NCBI RefSeq assembly: GCF_013522825.1
Contig: NZ_JAAMQZ010000004.1
Coordinates: forward strand, 118,754 to 182,753
Direction: 5' to 3'
Source: Stutzerimonas stutzeri
GTDB taxonomy: Bacteria; Pseudomonadota; Gammaproteobacteria; Pseudomonadales; Pseudomonadaceae
Length of the DNA stretch: 64,000 bases
Part shown: piece by piece, positions 9,641 through 18,511 of the stretch
Numbering within the stretch: position 1 is the stretch's first letter
How the letters are laid out: each line of letters starts with the position of its first letter
Position numbers and translations under genes: made by a program
Notes under the pieces: generated by a model
What the model was told of the DNA's origin: nothing
Database searches by the model: none
Seen by the model: the letters and a program-made list of their open reading frames with translations, nothing else

Positions 9641-10098
9641 GGCTGTGGCTGCTGCGTCACGGCGAGGCCGAACCCAGGGCGCGTACCGATGCTGAGCGCA
9701 ACCTGACTGATGCCGGCAGGCTTGAAGTGAACAACAGTGCGGCTCATCTGCGCGGACGCCACTTGCAGGCCATTCTGGCCAGCCCTTACAGCCGCGCCCA
9801 GCAGACTGCCGAGATCGTCCGGCAGGCGCTTGGCTTCAGCGGCGCGGTGGAGACCGTGCCCTGGCTCACGCCCGAATCCGATCCGGGCGATGCGCTGCTT
9901 TATCTCGGTCGCCGCAGCGAAGAGGAAATCCTCCTGGTGACGCACCAGCCGCTGGTCGGCGCGCTGGGTGACCTGCTGGTCAGTGGGCGTCGTGATACGC
10001 CGCTGCCCATGGCAACGGGAAGCCTGGCTGAACTGGAAGGCGAGTACCTGGCGGCTGGGCTGATGCAGCTTGTCTTGCTTCGTCATCCGAGCAGATAG
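9637..10098 (+). CDS. sixA: Phosphohistidine phosphatase SixA
   Basis: 153 residues from ATG 9637, which overlaps the stop codon of the DUF4389 gene. Histidine-phosphatase superfamily, small branch: the nucleophile is H8 in RLWLLRHGEAEP, the second catalytic histidine is in LLVTHQPLVG, and AILASPYSRAQQTAEI is the third signature. SixA removes phosphate from histidine in phosphotransfer proteins such as HPt domains and NPr of the nitrogen PTS. No sensor kinase lies nearby. Confidence 0.92.
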   Translation: MRLWLLRHGEAEPRARTDAERNLTDAGRLEVNNSAAHLRGRHLQAILASPYSRAQQTAEIVRQALGFSGAVETVPWLTPESDPGDALLYLGRRSEEEILLVTHQPLVGALGDLLVSGRRDTPLPMATGSLAELEGEYLAAGLMQLVLLRHPSR

Positions 10099-10117
10099 TG
10101 ACCATGAGGAAGCCCCT

Positions 10118-10561
10118 TTGAGCATCTGGCAGCGCCAACCTGATCTCGAACAGCTCAACGTCAGCGGCAAGCACTCCATCGTCGAGCTGCTCGATATCCG
10201 CTTCGAAGCACTCGACGAACAGTCCATTACCGCCAGCATGCCGGTGGATTCGCGCACGCATCAGCCCTATGGGCTGCTGCATGGCGGTGCCTCGGTGGTG
10301 CTGGCCGAGACTCTGGGCTCGATGGCCAGTCACTACTGTATCGATCCCGAGCGTTTCTATTGCGTAGGGCTGGAGGTCAACGCCAACCATTTGCGCGGCC
10401 TGCGCAGCGGGCGTGTCACGGCGGTGTGCCGCCCGGTGCACCTGGGGCGTTCGACTCATGTCTGGGATATTCGCCTGAGCGGCGAGGATGGCAAACCCAG
10501 TTGTATCTCAAGATTGACGGTTGCGGTGGTGCCGCTTGGGTCCGTGCGACCAGGCCGATAG
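10118..10561 (+). CDS. Hot-dog fold acyl-CoA thioesterase (YdiI/PaaI type)
   Basis: 147 residues from a TTG start at 10118, chosen because GAGGA lies 7 bases upstream and family members begin at this point (SIWQRQPDLEQLN). The hot-dog signature HQPYGLLHGGASVVLAETLGS contains the HGG turn and the catalytic acid of this group, which hydrolyses acyl- or aroyl-CoA thioesters in the cytosol. VGLEVNANHLRGLRSG is the second strand motif. It follows sixA by 19 bases in the same operon. Related E. coli enzymes act on menaquinone or enterobactin intermediates, but the substrate here is unknown. Confidence 0.88.
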   Translation: MSIWQRQPDLEQLNVSGKHSIVELLDIRFEALDEQSITASMPVDSRTHQPYGLLHGGASVVLAETLGSMASHYCIDPERFYCVGLEVNANHLRGLRSGRVTAVCRPVHLGRSTHVWDIRLSGEDGKPSCISRLTVAVVPLGSVRPGR

Positions 10562-10682
10562 TCAACCGGCGTCGCTGGCGCCTTGTTTGGCGTGACTGCC
10601 TTTCATTCTGCCGCCTGGGTCGATTGCCGCATAGGGAAGGGCTGCCAGACAATGGACGTCTTTCCCTTGGCACCTGGAATCC

Positions 10683-11492
10683 ATGACGCAGCGCATTTTC
10701 TTCGCCCACGCCAACGGCTTCCCGTCAGGCACTTACCGTAAGCTGTTCGAGTTACTGGCACCTGATTACAGCGTCACCCATCTTGAGCAGCACGGTCACG
10801 ATCCGCGCTTTCCAGTGGATGACAACTGGCACAATCTGGTGCGTGAACTACTGGAGCAGTTGGAGCGTATCGGTGAGCCAGTCTGGGGTGTCGGGCATTC
10901 GCTGGGCGGCATGCTGCATTATCACGCGGCGCTGCAGCGGCCCGAGCTCTACCATGGCGTGGTCATGCTCGATTCGCCCATGCCGACCTGGTTCGACCAG
11001 ACAGTTATCTGGGTCGCCAAGCGCTGCGGCTTCATCGATCGCCTGACGCCGGCAGGGCGCACCCTGGGACGGCGTGAAGAATTCGCCAACACTGACGAGG
11101 CGCGGCAGTATTTTGCCAGTCGGGCATTGTTTCGCAGCTTCGATCCCGAATGCCTGGATGCCTATGTCGAGCACGGTCTGGAACCGACGGCGCAGGGCGT
11201 GCGCCTGCGCTTCGATCCCGATACGGAGATCCGCATCTACCGCAGCGTGCCGCATATCACGCCTGGCTGGCCGCATGCCCTGAAAATCCCGCTGGCAGTC
11301 GTGCGAGGCCGGCAAAGTCGAGTCGTGCTGCCGCATCATCTGTATCTGTTGCGTCTGGTTGCGCACGGCGAGGGGCATACATTGCCCGGCGGGCATATGT
11401 TTCCGCTGGAGCATCCGCAGGATACGGCAGTCCTGCTCGGGGAGCTGTTCATGCGCTGGGGCGAGGCGAATCAGAAAAGAGGTGTCGCATGA
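10683..11492 (+). CDS. Alpha/beta hydrolase (first of a pair)
   Basis: 269 residues. Alpha/beta-hydrolase fold with nucleophile elbow GHSLGGML, oxyanion segment HANGFPSGTY, and the catalytic histidine in PGGHMFPLEHP. No signal peptide, so cytosolic. The stop codon overlaps the ATG of a second hydrolase gene, so the two are translationally coupled. A homologous pair is found together in other pseudomonads downstream of the same thioesterase. Substrate unknown. Confidence 0.88.
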   Translation: MTQRIFFAHANGFPSGTYRKLFELLAPDYSVTHLEQHGHDPRFPVDDNWHNLVRELLEQLERIGEPVWGVGHSLGGMLHYHAALQRPELYHGVVMLDSPMPTWFDQTVIWVAKRCGFIDRLTPAGRTLGRREEFANTDEARQYFASRALFRSFDPECLDAYVEHGLEPTAQGVRLRFDPDTEIRIYRSVPHITPGWPHALKIPLAVVRGRQSRVVLPHHLYLLRLVAHGEGHTLPGGHMFPLEHPQDTAVLLGELFMRWGEANQKRGVA

Positions 11493-12355
11493 CCGTCGCT
11501 TTCGAAGAGGTCCGTCTGAGCCTGCCGCATATCGAAGTGGCGGCTCATCTTTATGGCCCGGAAAACGGTCAGCCGGTCATCGCCCTGCATGGCTGGCTCG
11601 ACAATGCGGCGACCTTCAGCCGACTCGCGCCGCTGCTCGACGGCCTGCGCATCGTCGCGCTGGATCTGCCCGGTCATGGCCATTCCGATCATCGTCCCCT
11701 GGGGGCCGCCTACAACATCTGGGATTACGCCCATGACGTGCTGCAGACGGCGGAGCAGTTCGGCTGGCAGCGATTCTCGCTGCTGGGGCATTCCATGGGC
11801 GCCATCGTTGCGGTCTTGCTGGCCGGCGCCATGCCAGAGCGGGTCGAGCGCCTGGCGCTCATCGATGGCGTTGTTCCCTTTACCGGCGAAGCCGCTGGCG
11901 CCCCGCAAAAACTCGGTGAATCGCTGCGGGCGCTGCTTAAAGTGAAGAACAAGCGCAAGCCGGTCTATGCCACGTTCGAGCAGGCGGTTGCGGCACGCAT
12001 GAAGGGTGTCGGTGCGGTCAGTTGGGAAGCGGCTGAATTACTGGCCCAGCGTGGCCTGATGCCGGTGCCGGGCGGTTACACCTGGCGTACCGATGCGCGC
12101 TTGATGCTGCCGTCGCCGCTGCGTCTGAGCCAGGCCCATGCGCAGGCCTTTATCCAGGCTGTAACCTGTCCGGCAAGCCTGGTGCTTGCCGAGCAGGGCC
12201 TGTTGGTCGATCCAGACCTGCGTGAGCGGGTGCAATCCCTGCCGTTCGATCTGCATCACTTGCCTGGCGGACACCATTTGCATCTGGATGATCAGGCGGG
12301 TGCGGCGGCGATTGCGGCTGTTTTCAATCCTTTCTTCGCGACTGTGGCTGGGTAA
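11489..12355 (+). CDS. Alpha/beta hydrolase (second of a pair)
   Basis: 288 residues from ATG 11489, overlapping the preceding hydrolase by four bases (ATGA). The frame is open further upstream but only as a shadow of that gene. Oxyanion segment HGWLDNAATF, the DLPGHGHSD strand, nucleophile elbow GHSMGAIVAV and C-terminal histidine in PGGHHLHLD are all present. It resembles the MhpC/serine hydrolase-like group. The two hydrolases are diverged paralogues in one operon, possibly acting on related esters or thioesters. No export signal. Confidence 0.88.
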   Translation: MTVAFEEVRLSLPHIEVAAHLYGPENGQPVIALHGWLDNAATFSRLAPLLDGLRIVALDLPGHGHSDHRPLGAAYNIWDYAHDVLQTAEQFGWQRFSLLGHSMGAIVAVLLAGAMPERVERLALIDGVVPFTGEAAGAPQKLGESLRALLKVKNKRKPVYATFEQAVAARMKGVGAVSWEAAELLAQRGLMPVPGGYTWRTDARLMLPSPLRLSQAHAQAFIQAVTCPASLVLAEQGLLVDPDLRERVQSLPFDLHHLPGGHHLHLDDQAGAAAIAAVFNPFFATVAG

Positions 12356-12453
12356 CGGACGGCCCGCGCAAGAATCTGTCGCAAAGCCTCGCTTGACACG
12401 CTTTTGCCAACTGGTGAGGCTGGGGCATTCGTCTCAGCAGGAAACACAGTGCA

Positions 12454-13302
12454 ATGATCGATTTTCACAGGGCCGCCATGGTCAGGGAGTGCAGACTTTA
12501 CAGAGCCATAGGGATACTGGGCCTGACCCTGTTTGTCGATGTGGCAAATGCCGCGGACCTTTCTGCCAGCAGGGGTGTCGGGGTATTGGCGAACTACCCG
12601 CAGGCGAAAATCGTCTCCGCCAGGGAACAGCCGACGGTGGAACGGAGCTATCCGCTGGATGCCATACGCCGTATCAGCGGGCGCCTGAGAGTGAGCGATC
12701 AGATCAGTGCCACTGGCCAGCTGGCGGCCATCACTTATCAGTTGCCGGAGACGCATACCGGCATCGAAGCATTCGAGACGACCCGCAATCAGCTGATCGA
12801 GACGGGGGCCGAACTGCTGTTCTGGTGTGAAGGCCGTGAGTGTGGTTCCAGCAGTCTCTGGGCCAACGATATCTTTCAGCGCGCCACGCTCTATGGCCCC
12901 GAAGCCCAGCAGGCCTACCTGCTGGCACGCCTGGCGGATGATGCCGGCAGTCTCGTGGCGCTCTACGGCATCACACGTGGCAATGGCCGGCCCTATCTGC
13001 ACGTGGAGCAGTTCAGCCCGGAACAGCCGCTGGGCGATATTCTGCCGAACCCGGCAACGCTGCTGCGCCAGCTGAAAAACGCGGGAACCCTGTGGCTACC
13101 CCGTTTGCCCGACGCGCCCAGCCAGGAGTGGGCGGCGCTGCTGGCCAATGTCCTGCGGCTCGACAGCACGATACGGGTAGTGCTGGAAGGTCAGGGCGCC
13201 GCTGCCTGGCATGAAGCCCTGCTGGCCGAGCGCATTGCGGCTCGTCGCCTCGATGGCGAGGCCTCTGCTGAAGAAGGTCTGCGCATCAGACTATTGCGCT
13301 GA
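12454..13302 (+). CDS. DUF4892 domain exported protein
   Basis: 282 residues. The N-terminus has a signal-peptide-like core (GILGLTLFVDVANA, cleavage near ANA-AD), so export to the periplasm is likely. The remaining sequence matches DUF4892, a family of unknown function in pseudomonads: YPQAKIVSAREQ, RLRVSDQISATGQLAAITYQL split by a turn, and LFWCEGRECGSSSLWANDIF, where two cysteines could form a disulfide. The start at 12454 has AGGAAA upstream; ATG 12478 is an alternative that shortens the signal peptide. It follows the hydrolase pair by 98 bases. A folded repeat element begins at its stop codon. Confidence 0.8.
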   Translation: MIDFHRAAMVRECRLYRAIGILGLTLFVDVANAADLSASRGVGVLANYPQAKIVSAREQPTVERSYPLDAIRRISGRLRVSDQISATGQLAAITYQLPETHTGIEAFETTRNQLIETGAELLFWCEGRECGSSSLWANDIFQRATLYGPEAQQAYLLARLADDAGSLVALYGITRGNGRPYLHVEQFSPEQPLGDILPNPATLLRQLKNAGTLWLPRLPDAPSQEWAALLANVLRLDSTIRVVLEGQGAAAWHEALLAERIAARRLDGEASAEEGLRIRLLR

Positions 13303-13442
13303 GAACCTGTTCAACGTCTGCTGCGCGTCGGCACTGCCGCGTTAAAAACAGGCTCGGACTACTCATTTACAGCTGTAAACTCCGTGTCCTCGCCTGTTTT
13401 TGCCTTGCATTGCTCTAGCTCGCGAGACTTTGAACAGGTTCT
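13302..13442. repeat. Folded ~141-bp intergenic repeat, copy 1
   Basis: Bounded by a perfect 13-bp inverted repeat (AGAACCTGTTCAA and complement). Inside are GCGTTAAAAACAGGC and the complementary GCCTGTTTTTGC, and a central palindrome TTTACAGCTGTAAA. A second full copy is at 52591-52732 and a truncated one at 38300-38350. No coding potential of its own; it lies between the DUF4892 gene and the AI-2E family gene. Confidence 0.85.
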
Positions 13443-13521
13443 GAGGTGCGTTTCAGACTGCAATAGCCGCCTGATTCAGGCGTGCTGCAGTCGCACCACG
13501 TTTTTCCGGATAGGTAGTCTG

Positions 13522-14598
13522 ATGCTTAACAATGATCGTCTGCTGGTGCAGATCCTGCTTCTGGTGCTGCTCGGTGCCTGTCTCTGGGTGCTGGCGCCAT
13601 TTGCCTCCGCACTGTTCTGGGCGGCGGTACTGGCGTTTGCCAGTTGGCCGGTCATGCGCCTGTTGACGCGCTGGCTCAATGGTAATTCGACCCTGGCCGC
13701 GACGCTGCTGACGTTCAGCTGGATGGTACTGGTCGCCGTGCCTTTGGTCTGGCTGGGGCTGAACATTGCCGATCAGATTCGGGAGGTCAACGTCCTGGTC
13801 CACAGCCTTCAGGTCGAAGGGCTGCCGGAGCCGCCGACCTGGCTCGGTGAGTTTCCGCTGATAGGCGACAACCTTCTGGATCTGTGGCACACGCTGGACG
13901 AGCAGGGCACGGCATTCTTCGCCACCATCCGCCCCTACGTCGGCCAGGTTGGCAACTGGTTGCTGGTGCGTAGTGCGCGTATCGGTGGCGGCATGCTGGA
14001 ACTGGCTCTGAGCCTGGTGCTGGTGTTCTTCTTCTATCGCGATGGCCCCAAGCTTGCGGCATTCGTCCATAGCCTGCTGCATCGACTGATCGGAGGCCGT
14101 GCCGATCACTATCTGGAACTGGTGGCCGGCACGGTACAGCGCGTGGTCAACGGCGTGATCGGCACGGCGGCGGCGCAGGCGATCCTGGCCTATATCGGCT
14201 TCAGCATTGCCGGTGTGCCGGGGGCACTGGTCCTCGGACTGCTGACTTTCGCGTTCAGCTTCCTGATGGTGCCACCGCTGATCTGGGGGCCTGCGGTCGC
14301 CTGGCTGATCTGGCAGGGGCAGTACGGCATGGCCGTATTCCTCGGCGTGTGGGGCATGTTCATCATCAGTGGCGTGGATAACGTCCTCAAACCCTACCTC
14401 ATCAGCCGCGGTGGCAACCTGCCGCTGGTGGTGGTGCTGCTGGGTGTGTTCGGTGGCGTGCTGGCGTTCGGCTTCATGGGACTTTTCCTCGGCCCAACGC
14501 TGCTGGCAGTCGCCTACAGCCTGCTGGGTGACTGGGTAGCCAAGGAAGTCCCGGAAATCGCCGCACCGCCGAAAGCGCCGAGGAAGCGCTCCGAGTGA
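13522..14598 (+). CDS. AI-2E transporter family (PerM/YdiK-like) membrane protein
   Basis: 358 residues from ATG 13522, with GGATAGG upstream. A longer frame from 13384 is only an artefact of reading through the repeat element. The protein has about eight hydrophobic helices with a long polar loop after the third (about residues 85-165), the layout of the AI-2E exporter/PerM family. Members export the quorum-sensing molecule AI-2 or act as sodium/proton antiporters. LVLVFFFYRDGPKL, MVPPLIWGPAVAWLIWQGQ and the C-terminal GVFGGVLAFGFMGLFLGPTL are family signatures. Monocistronic. Confidence 0.88.
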   Translation: MLNNDRLLVQILLLVLLGACLWVLAPFASALFWAAVLAFASWPVMRLLTRWLNGNSTLAATLLTFSWMVLVAVPLVWLGLNIADQIREVNVLVHSLQVEGLPEPPTWLGEFPLIGDNLLDLWHTLDEQGTAFFATIRPYVGQVGNWLLVRSARIGGGMLELALSLVLVFFFYRDGPKLAAFVHSLLHRLIGGRADHYLELVAGTVQRVVNGVIGTAAAQAILAYIGFSIAGVPGALVLGLLTFAFSFLMVPPLIWGPAVAWLIWQGQYGMAVFLGVWGMFIISGVDNVLKPYLISRGGNLPLVVVLLGVFGGVLAFGFMGLFLGPTLLAVAYSLLGDWVAKEVPEIAAPPKAPRKRSE

Positions 14599-14720
14599 GG
14601 CCGAAGGGGCTGCAGCCTGATAAAAGCGCCGGAAGAAAAAAGCGCATTGCTCGGCCCCGCTTCGCAGGTTGAATTAGCCGAAGGCGTAATCCGACGTAGC
14701 AAGCGTTATTCAGCGGCTTG

Positions 14721-15713
14721 CTAGCACTGGTCCTTCTCGTACTTGTCCAGGGCATCGCTGGCGACGATTCGCCCCAGCTTGATCAGTTCCGGCGCCTTGT
14801 AGAACTCGTAGAAGCGGCAGGCGCGCTTGGGGATATTGATCAGGACGTTGGGCGGGTAACCGGCGATCTTGTATTGCGTCAGGGAGGATTGCATCACCTC
14901 GAAGCTCTGGTTGATCAGTTCGAGCAGCGACGCCGGGCCGCTCACATCCACCACCATCGAGCCTTCAGCCGATTTCGGCGGGCAACGCCCGGTCGGCGCC
15001 GCAGGCGGCTGACCTGCACGGGCTTCTTCGCCGGACTGAAGCTCGGCAAGCTGTTCATCCAGCCCATTATTGTTCTTGCGCCAGAACGGGATATGCGAGC
15101 TGATCGAGCTCATCATGCTGTCGAAACGACCCGGTCGGAATATCTCCGGCAAGGGGTACTGACGATGATTGTTGGCGTTGAGGTTGACCGCGATGATGAT
15201 GTCGCTGTGGCTGGACACCACGGGCACGATCGGTAGCGGGTTGAGTATGCCGCCATCGACCAGCACCCGGTTACCCTGTATGACCGGTGTGAACAGGCTT
15301 GGTATCGCCGCGGAGGCGCGCATGGCCAGTTCCAGGTTGCCTTCCTGGAACCAGATTTCCTGCTGGTTGGTCAGGTCGGCGGCGACGGCGGTAAAGGGAA
15401 TCGGCAGGTCTTCGATATTGATCGAGCCGAGCATGTCGCGAATGCGTCCGAAAATCTTCTCGCCGCGAATGGCGCCGAGGCTGAAGCTCGGATCCACCAG
15501 GCGCAGCATGTCGAAATAGTCGAGGCTTTCGATCCAGGCGCGGTATTCGTCCAGCTTGCCCGCCGCGTAGATGCCCCCGACCACTGCGCCCATCGAGCAG
15601 CCGGCGATGCACTCGATCTCGTAGCCTCGCAGCGTGAGCTCCTCGATGACGCCGATATGCGCATAACCTCGCGCACCCCCGGAACCCAGAACCAGTGCGA
15701 CCTTGTTGCCCAT
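14721..15713 (-). CDS. Patatin-like phospholipase (RssA family)
   Basis: 330 residues. The patatin catalytic dyad is complete: oxyanion GSGGARGYAHIGV near the N-terminus, serine in GCSMG, and aspartate in VDGGILNPLP. These enzymes hydrolyse acyl ester bonds of phospholipids. The N-terminal half resembles RssA of E. coli; the C-terminal 120 residues are specific. The ATG at 15713 has GGGAGAA six bases before it. No signal peptide, so it is cytosolic or membrane-associated. It is divergent from selD, and its 3' end faces the AI-2E gene without a clear terminator. Confidence 0.9.
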   Translation of the reverse strand: MGNKVALVLGSGGARGYAHIGVIEELTLRGYEIECIAGCSMGAVVGGIYAAGKLDEYRAWIESLDYFDMLRLVDPSFSLGAIRGEKIFGRIRDMLGSINIEDLPIPFTAVAADLTNQQEIWFQEGNLELAMRASAAIPSLFTPVIQGNRVLVDGGILNPLPIVPVVSSHSDIIIAVNLNANNHRQYPLPEIFRPGRFDSMMSSISSHIPFWRKNNNGLDEQLAELQSGEEARAGQPPAAPTGRCPPKSAEGSMVVDVSGPASLLELINQSFEVMQSSLTQYKIAGYPPNVLINIPKRACRFYEFYKAPELIKLGRIVASDALDKYEKDQC

Positions 15714-15911
15714 GCAATTCTCCCTGTGGCAGGAACGTTAGCATCAAGCCTGCGTGGTTGAGCTTCAAGCGCGGGACAACAATATTTAGTCTGACAAGGC
15801 TCTGGATGGAGCCCACCGCTGAGCGCTTGCTGCTCGATACGGCATGCGCCAGCCTTTCTGCCTTCTTGCTACAATCGGCGCCCATTTTGCGACCGTCATG
15901 AGGCTTTCCAG

Positions 15912-16946
15912 ATGAGCGAACCCATTCGCCTTACCCAGTACAGCCATGGTGCCGGTTGCGGCTGCAAGATTTCCCCGAAGGTGCTGGATGTTATTCTCGC
16001 CGGCAGCGGTGCGCAGAACCTCGATCCGCGCCTGTGGGTCGGTAATGCCTCGCGCGACGATGCGGCGGTTTATGGCATCGACGGCGAGCGCGGGGTGGTT
16101 TCGACCACCGATTTCTTCATGCCCATCGTCGACGATCCTTTTGATTTCGGTCGTATTGCCGCGACCAACGCCATCAGCGACATCTACGCCATGGGCGGCG
16201 ATCCGCTGATGGCCATCGCCATTCTGGGTTGGCCGGTCAACGTGCTGTCGCCGGAAGTGGCGCGCGAGGTGATCGCCGGCGGTCGCGCGGTCTGCGATGC
16301 AGCGGGTATTCCGCTGGCAGGCGGGCATTCCATCGACGCGCCCGAGCCGATCTTCGGCCTGGCGGTGACCGGGCTGGTCAACAAGAGCCAGATGAAGCGC
16401 AACGATACGGCCACGGTGGGTTGCAAGCTTTACCTGACCAAGCCGCTGGGCATCGGCATCCTGACCACGGCGGAAAAGCAGGCCAAGCTGCGTGCCGAGG
16501 ACGTGGGCCGTGCACGAGACTGGATGTGTACGCTGAACACGCCCGGCAGCCGTTTTGGCAAACTTGCCGGGGTGCATGCCATGACCGATGTCACCGGCTT
16601 CGGCCTGCTCGGGCACCTGGTCGAGATGGCTGATGGCAGCGGCGTCACAGCGCGCATCGACTACGCACGGGTGCCGCGCCTCGAAGGCGTCGAATATTAC
16701 CTTGAGCAGGGCTGCGTGCCGGGCGGCACCGGGCGTAACTTCGACAGTTATGGCGAACGCATCGCCGCGCTGAACGAGGCGCACAAGCAGCTGCTCTGTG
16801 ATCCGCAGACCAGTGGTGGCCTGCTGGTCGCCGTGACGCCTGAAGGCGAAACGGAGTTTCTCGCCGTAGCGACCGAACTGGGGCTGACGCTCGAGCCGAT
16901 TGGCGAGCTGGTCGAAGCCGGTGCTTTTGCGGTCGAGGTTCGTTGA
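15912..16946 (+). CDS. selD: Selenide, water dikinase SelD
   Basis: 344 residues, standard length. SelD uses ATP to make selenophosphate from selenide, the selenium donor for tRNA and for selenocysteine. The catalytic pair is in GAGCGCK, with C16 and K19 corresponding to Cys17 and Lys20 of E. coli SelD. This is a cysteine, not a selenocysteine, form; there is no in-frame TGA. Further signatures are [28 protein letters not shown] and [13 protein letters not shown]. The stop overlaps the selU start, so the pair forms a two-gene operon. Confidence 0.97.
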   Translation: MSEPIRLTQYSHGAGCGCKISPKVLDVILAGSGAQNLDPRLWVGNASRDDAAVYGIDGERGVVSTTDFFMPIVDDPFDFGRIAATNAISDIYAMGGDPLMAIAILGWPVNVLSPEVAREVIAGGRAVCDAAGIPLAGGHSIDAPEPIFGLAVTGLVNKSQMKRNDTATVGCKLYLTKPLGIGILTTAEKQAKLRAEDVGRARDWMCTLNTPGSRFGKLAGVHAMTDVTGFGLLGHLVEMADGSGVTARIDYARVPRLEGVEYYLEQGCVPGGTGRNFDSYGERIAALNEAHKQLLCDPQTSGGLLVAVTPEGETEFLAVATELGLTLEPIGELVEAGAFAVEVR

Positions 16947-18061
16947 TGCGCGGTGATACCGATAACTACCGAGCGTTGTTTCTTGACGATATTCCGCTGA
17001 TGGATGCGCGGGCACCGGTGGAATTCGCCAAAGGCGCCTTTCCTGGCGTAGTCAATTTGCCCCTGATGAATGACCTTGAGCGGCAGAAGGTCGGCACCTG
17101 CTTCAAGCAGCACGGGCAACAGGCGGCCATCGAGCTTGGCAATCGGCTGGTCAGCGGGCAGATAAAGGCCGAGCGAATGGGAGCCTGGGTCGATTTCGTC
17201 CGGAATAATCCGCACGGCTACATCTACTGTTTTCGTGGTGGCTTGCGTTCGCAAATCGTGCAGCAATGGCTCAAGAGCGAGGCGGGCATCGACTACCCGC
17301 GCGTGACCGGCGGCTACAAGGCGATGCGCCATTTCCTGCTGGATACGCTCGAACAGGCAGCGACCGGCCTGGATTTCGTGCTGGTCGGCGGCATGACCGG
17401 TACCGGCAAGACCGAAGTGCTGGCACGCCTGGGCAACAGCGTGGACCTCGAAGGTCTGGCCAATCATCGCGGTTCGAGCTTCGGCAAGCGTGCCACGCCG
17501 CAGCCGGCACAGATCGACTTCGAAAATGCGCTGGCGGTCCGCCTGCTGAAAATGCAGGCGGCAAATGTCAGCCAGTTCGTACTTGAGGATGAGGCGCGCC
17601 TGGTGGGGCGCTGCTCGATCCCGCTGCCGCTGTTCCAAGGCATGCAGCATTATCCCCTGGTATGGCTGGAAGACAGCCTTGAGGGGCGTGTCGAGCGGAT
17701 TCTGAAAGACTATGTGGTCGATCTGTGTGCCGAGTTCATAGCCGGGCAGGGTGATGCCGGCTTTGCTGCCTTCGCCGAGCGTTTGCAGCAGAGTCTGGTC
17801 AATATCAGCAGGCGGCTGGGCGGCGAGCACTACAGGAAACTGGCTCTGATCATGGATCAGGCGCTGGCCGAGCAGGCCCGCAGTGGCGCGGTGGACCTAC
17901 ACCGCGACTGGATCGAAGCCCTGCTCACAGACTATTACGACCCGATGTACGTCTATCAGCGTGAGAGCAAGGCGTCCCGAATCGAATTTGCTGGTGAGCA
18001 GGACGCGGTGGTCGAGTTTCTTCGCGAGCGTGCTGCACGCAAACACGATAAAAGCCTTTGA
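16946..18061 (+). CDS. selU: tRNA 2-selenouridine/geranyl-2-thiouridine synthase SelU
   Basis: 371 residues from ATG 16946, which overlaps the selD stop (TGATG); a TTG one codon earlier is possible. SelU replaces sulfur by selenium at the wobble 2-thiouridine of Lys, Glu and Gln tRNAs, passing through a geranylated intermediate. The N-terminal rhodanese domain carries the catalytic cysteine C95 in [11 protein letters not shown]. The P-loop of the second domain is [12 protein letters not shown]. SelU uses the selenophosphate made by the product of the preceding gene, hence the coupling. Confidence 0.96.
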   Translation: MRGDTDNYRALFLDDIPLMDARAPVEFAKGAFPGVVNLPLMNDLERQKVGTCFKQHGQQAAIELGNRLVSGQIKAERMGAWVDFVRNNPHGYIYCFRGGLRSQIVQQWLKSEAGIDYPRVTGGYKAMRHFLLDTLEQAATGLDFVLVGGMTGTGKTEVLARLGNSVDLEGLANHRGSSFGKRATPQPAQIDFENALAVRLLKMQAANVSQFVLEDEARLVGRCSIPLPLFQGMQHYPLVWLEDSLEGRVERILKDYVVDLCAEFIAGQGDAGFAAFAERLQQSLVNISRRLGGEHYRKLALIMDQALAEQARSGAVDLHRDWIEALLTDYYDPMYVYQRESKASRIEFAGEQDAVVEFLRERAARKHDKSL

Positions 18062-18075
18062 AGAAGGAGTTGGTG

Positions 18076-18354
18076 ATGAAGAACCTGATCTGTCTGTCCT
18101 TGCTGGTGCTGACCCTGAGCGGTTGCGCCGCTAAAACCGCCTATCGCGACAGCTGTGCATCCCTGCTGGATGCGGCTTGGGAGGAGCAGAGCCTGGCCGA
18201 AGCGGAAGGTTTCGCCGGCACCGTGAGCTACTCCAAGGCGATGGCCCTGCTGACCGGCGCCAAGACCCAGCAGCAGTTCGAGGCCTATCGAGGCTGTACC
18301 CAGAAAGCCAAGAAGGCGCGCTTCTACCTGCGCGAGTCGCGCGCGGGGCGCTAG
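18076..18354 (+). CDS. Small putative lipoprotein
   Basis: 92 residues from ATG 18076, with AAGGAG at 18063-18068 deciding the start. The N-terminus MKNLICLSLLVLTLSGC is a lipoprotein signal with lipobox LSGC and acylated C17. The mature part is short, helical and basic at the end, with two cysteines that could pair. It starts 14 bases after selU, so it is probably co-transcribed, but a link to selenium metabolism is not evident. I recognise no family beyond conserved Pseudomonas hypothetical lipoprotein. Confidence 0.75.
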   Translation: MKNLICLSLLVLTLSGCAAKTAYRDSCASLLDAAWEEQSLAEAEGFAGTVSYSKAMALLTGAKTQQQFEAYRGCTQKAKKARFYLRESRAGR

Positions 18355-18362
18355 TTGCCGCT

Positions 18363-18390
18363 CGCAGGGCCGAACGTGTTCGGCCCTGCG
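18363..18390 (+). terminator. Hairpin CGCAGGGCCGAA / TTCGGCCCTGCG
   Basis: Perfect 12-bp stem with a 4-base loop, 8 bases after the lipoprotein gene. No T run follows. The core GGGCCGAA/TTCGGCC recurs at 35105-35122, so it may be a dispersed palindrome used as a terminator. Confidence 0.55.
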
Positions 18391-18511
18391 ACGACGCTTT
18401 TGCGGCTACAGCTCGGTCGCACCCTGGAACTTCATCACAACAGTTTCCCGTGCTTTTGCCTGTGGCTCCCGGTGTCAGTAGCATCAGGGCTGACAAATGA
18501 AGGAGAGTGGC

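Noticed and set aside
13384..13521. N-terminal extension of the AI-2E family protein
   Set aside because: Encoded by the folded repeat; the ATG at 13522 has a ribosome-binding site and gives normal topology.
15912..15970. Selenocysteine codon in selD
   Set aside because: The active-site position is TGC (cysteine) and there is no in-frame TGA.
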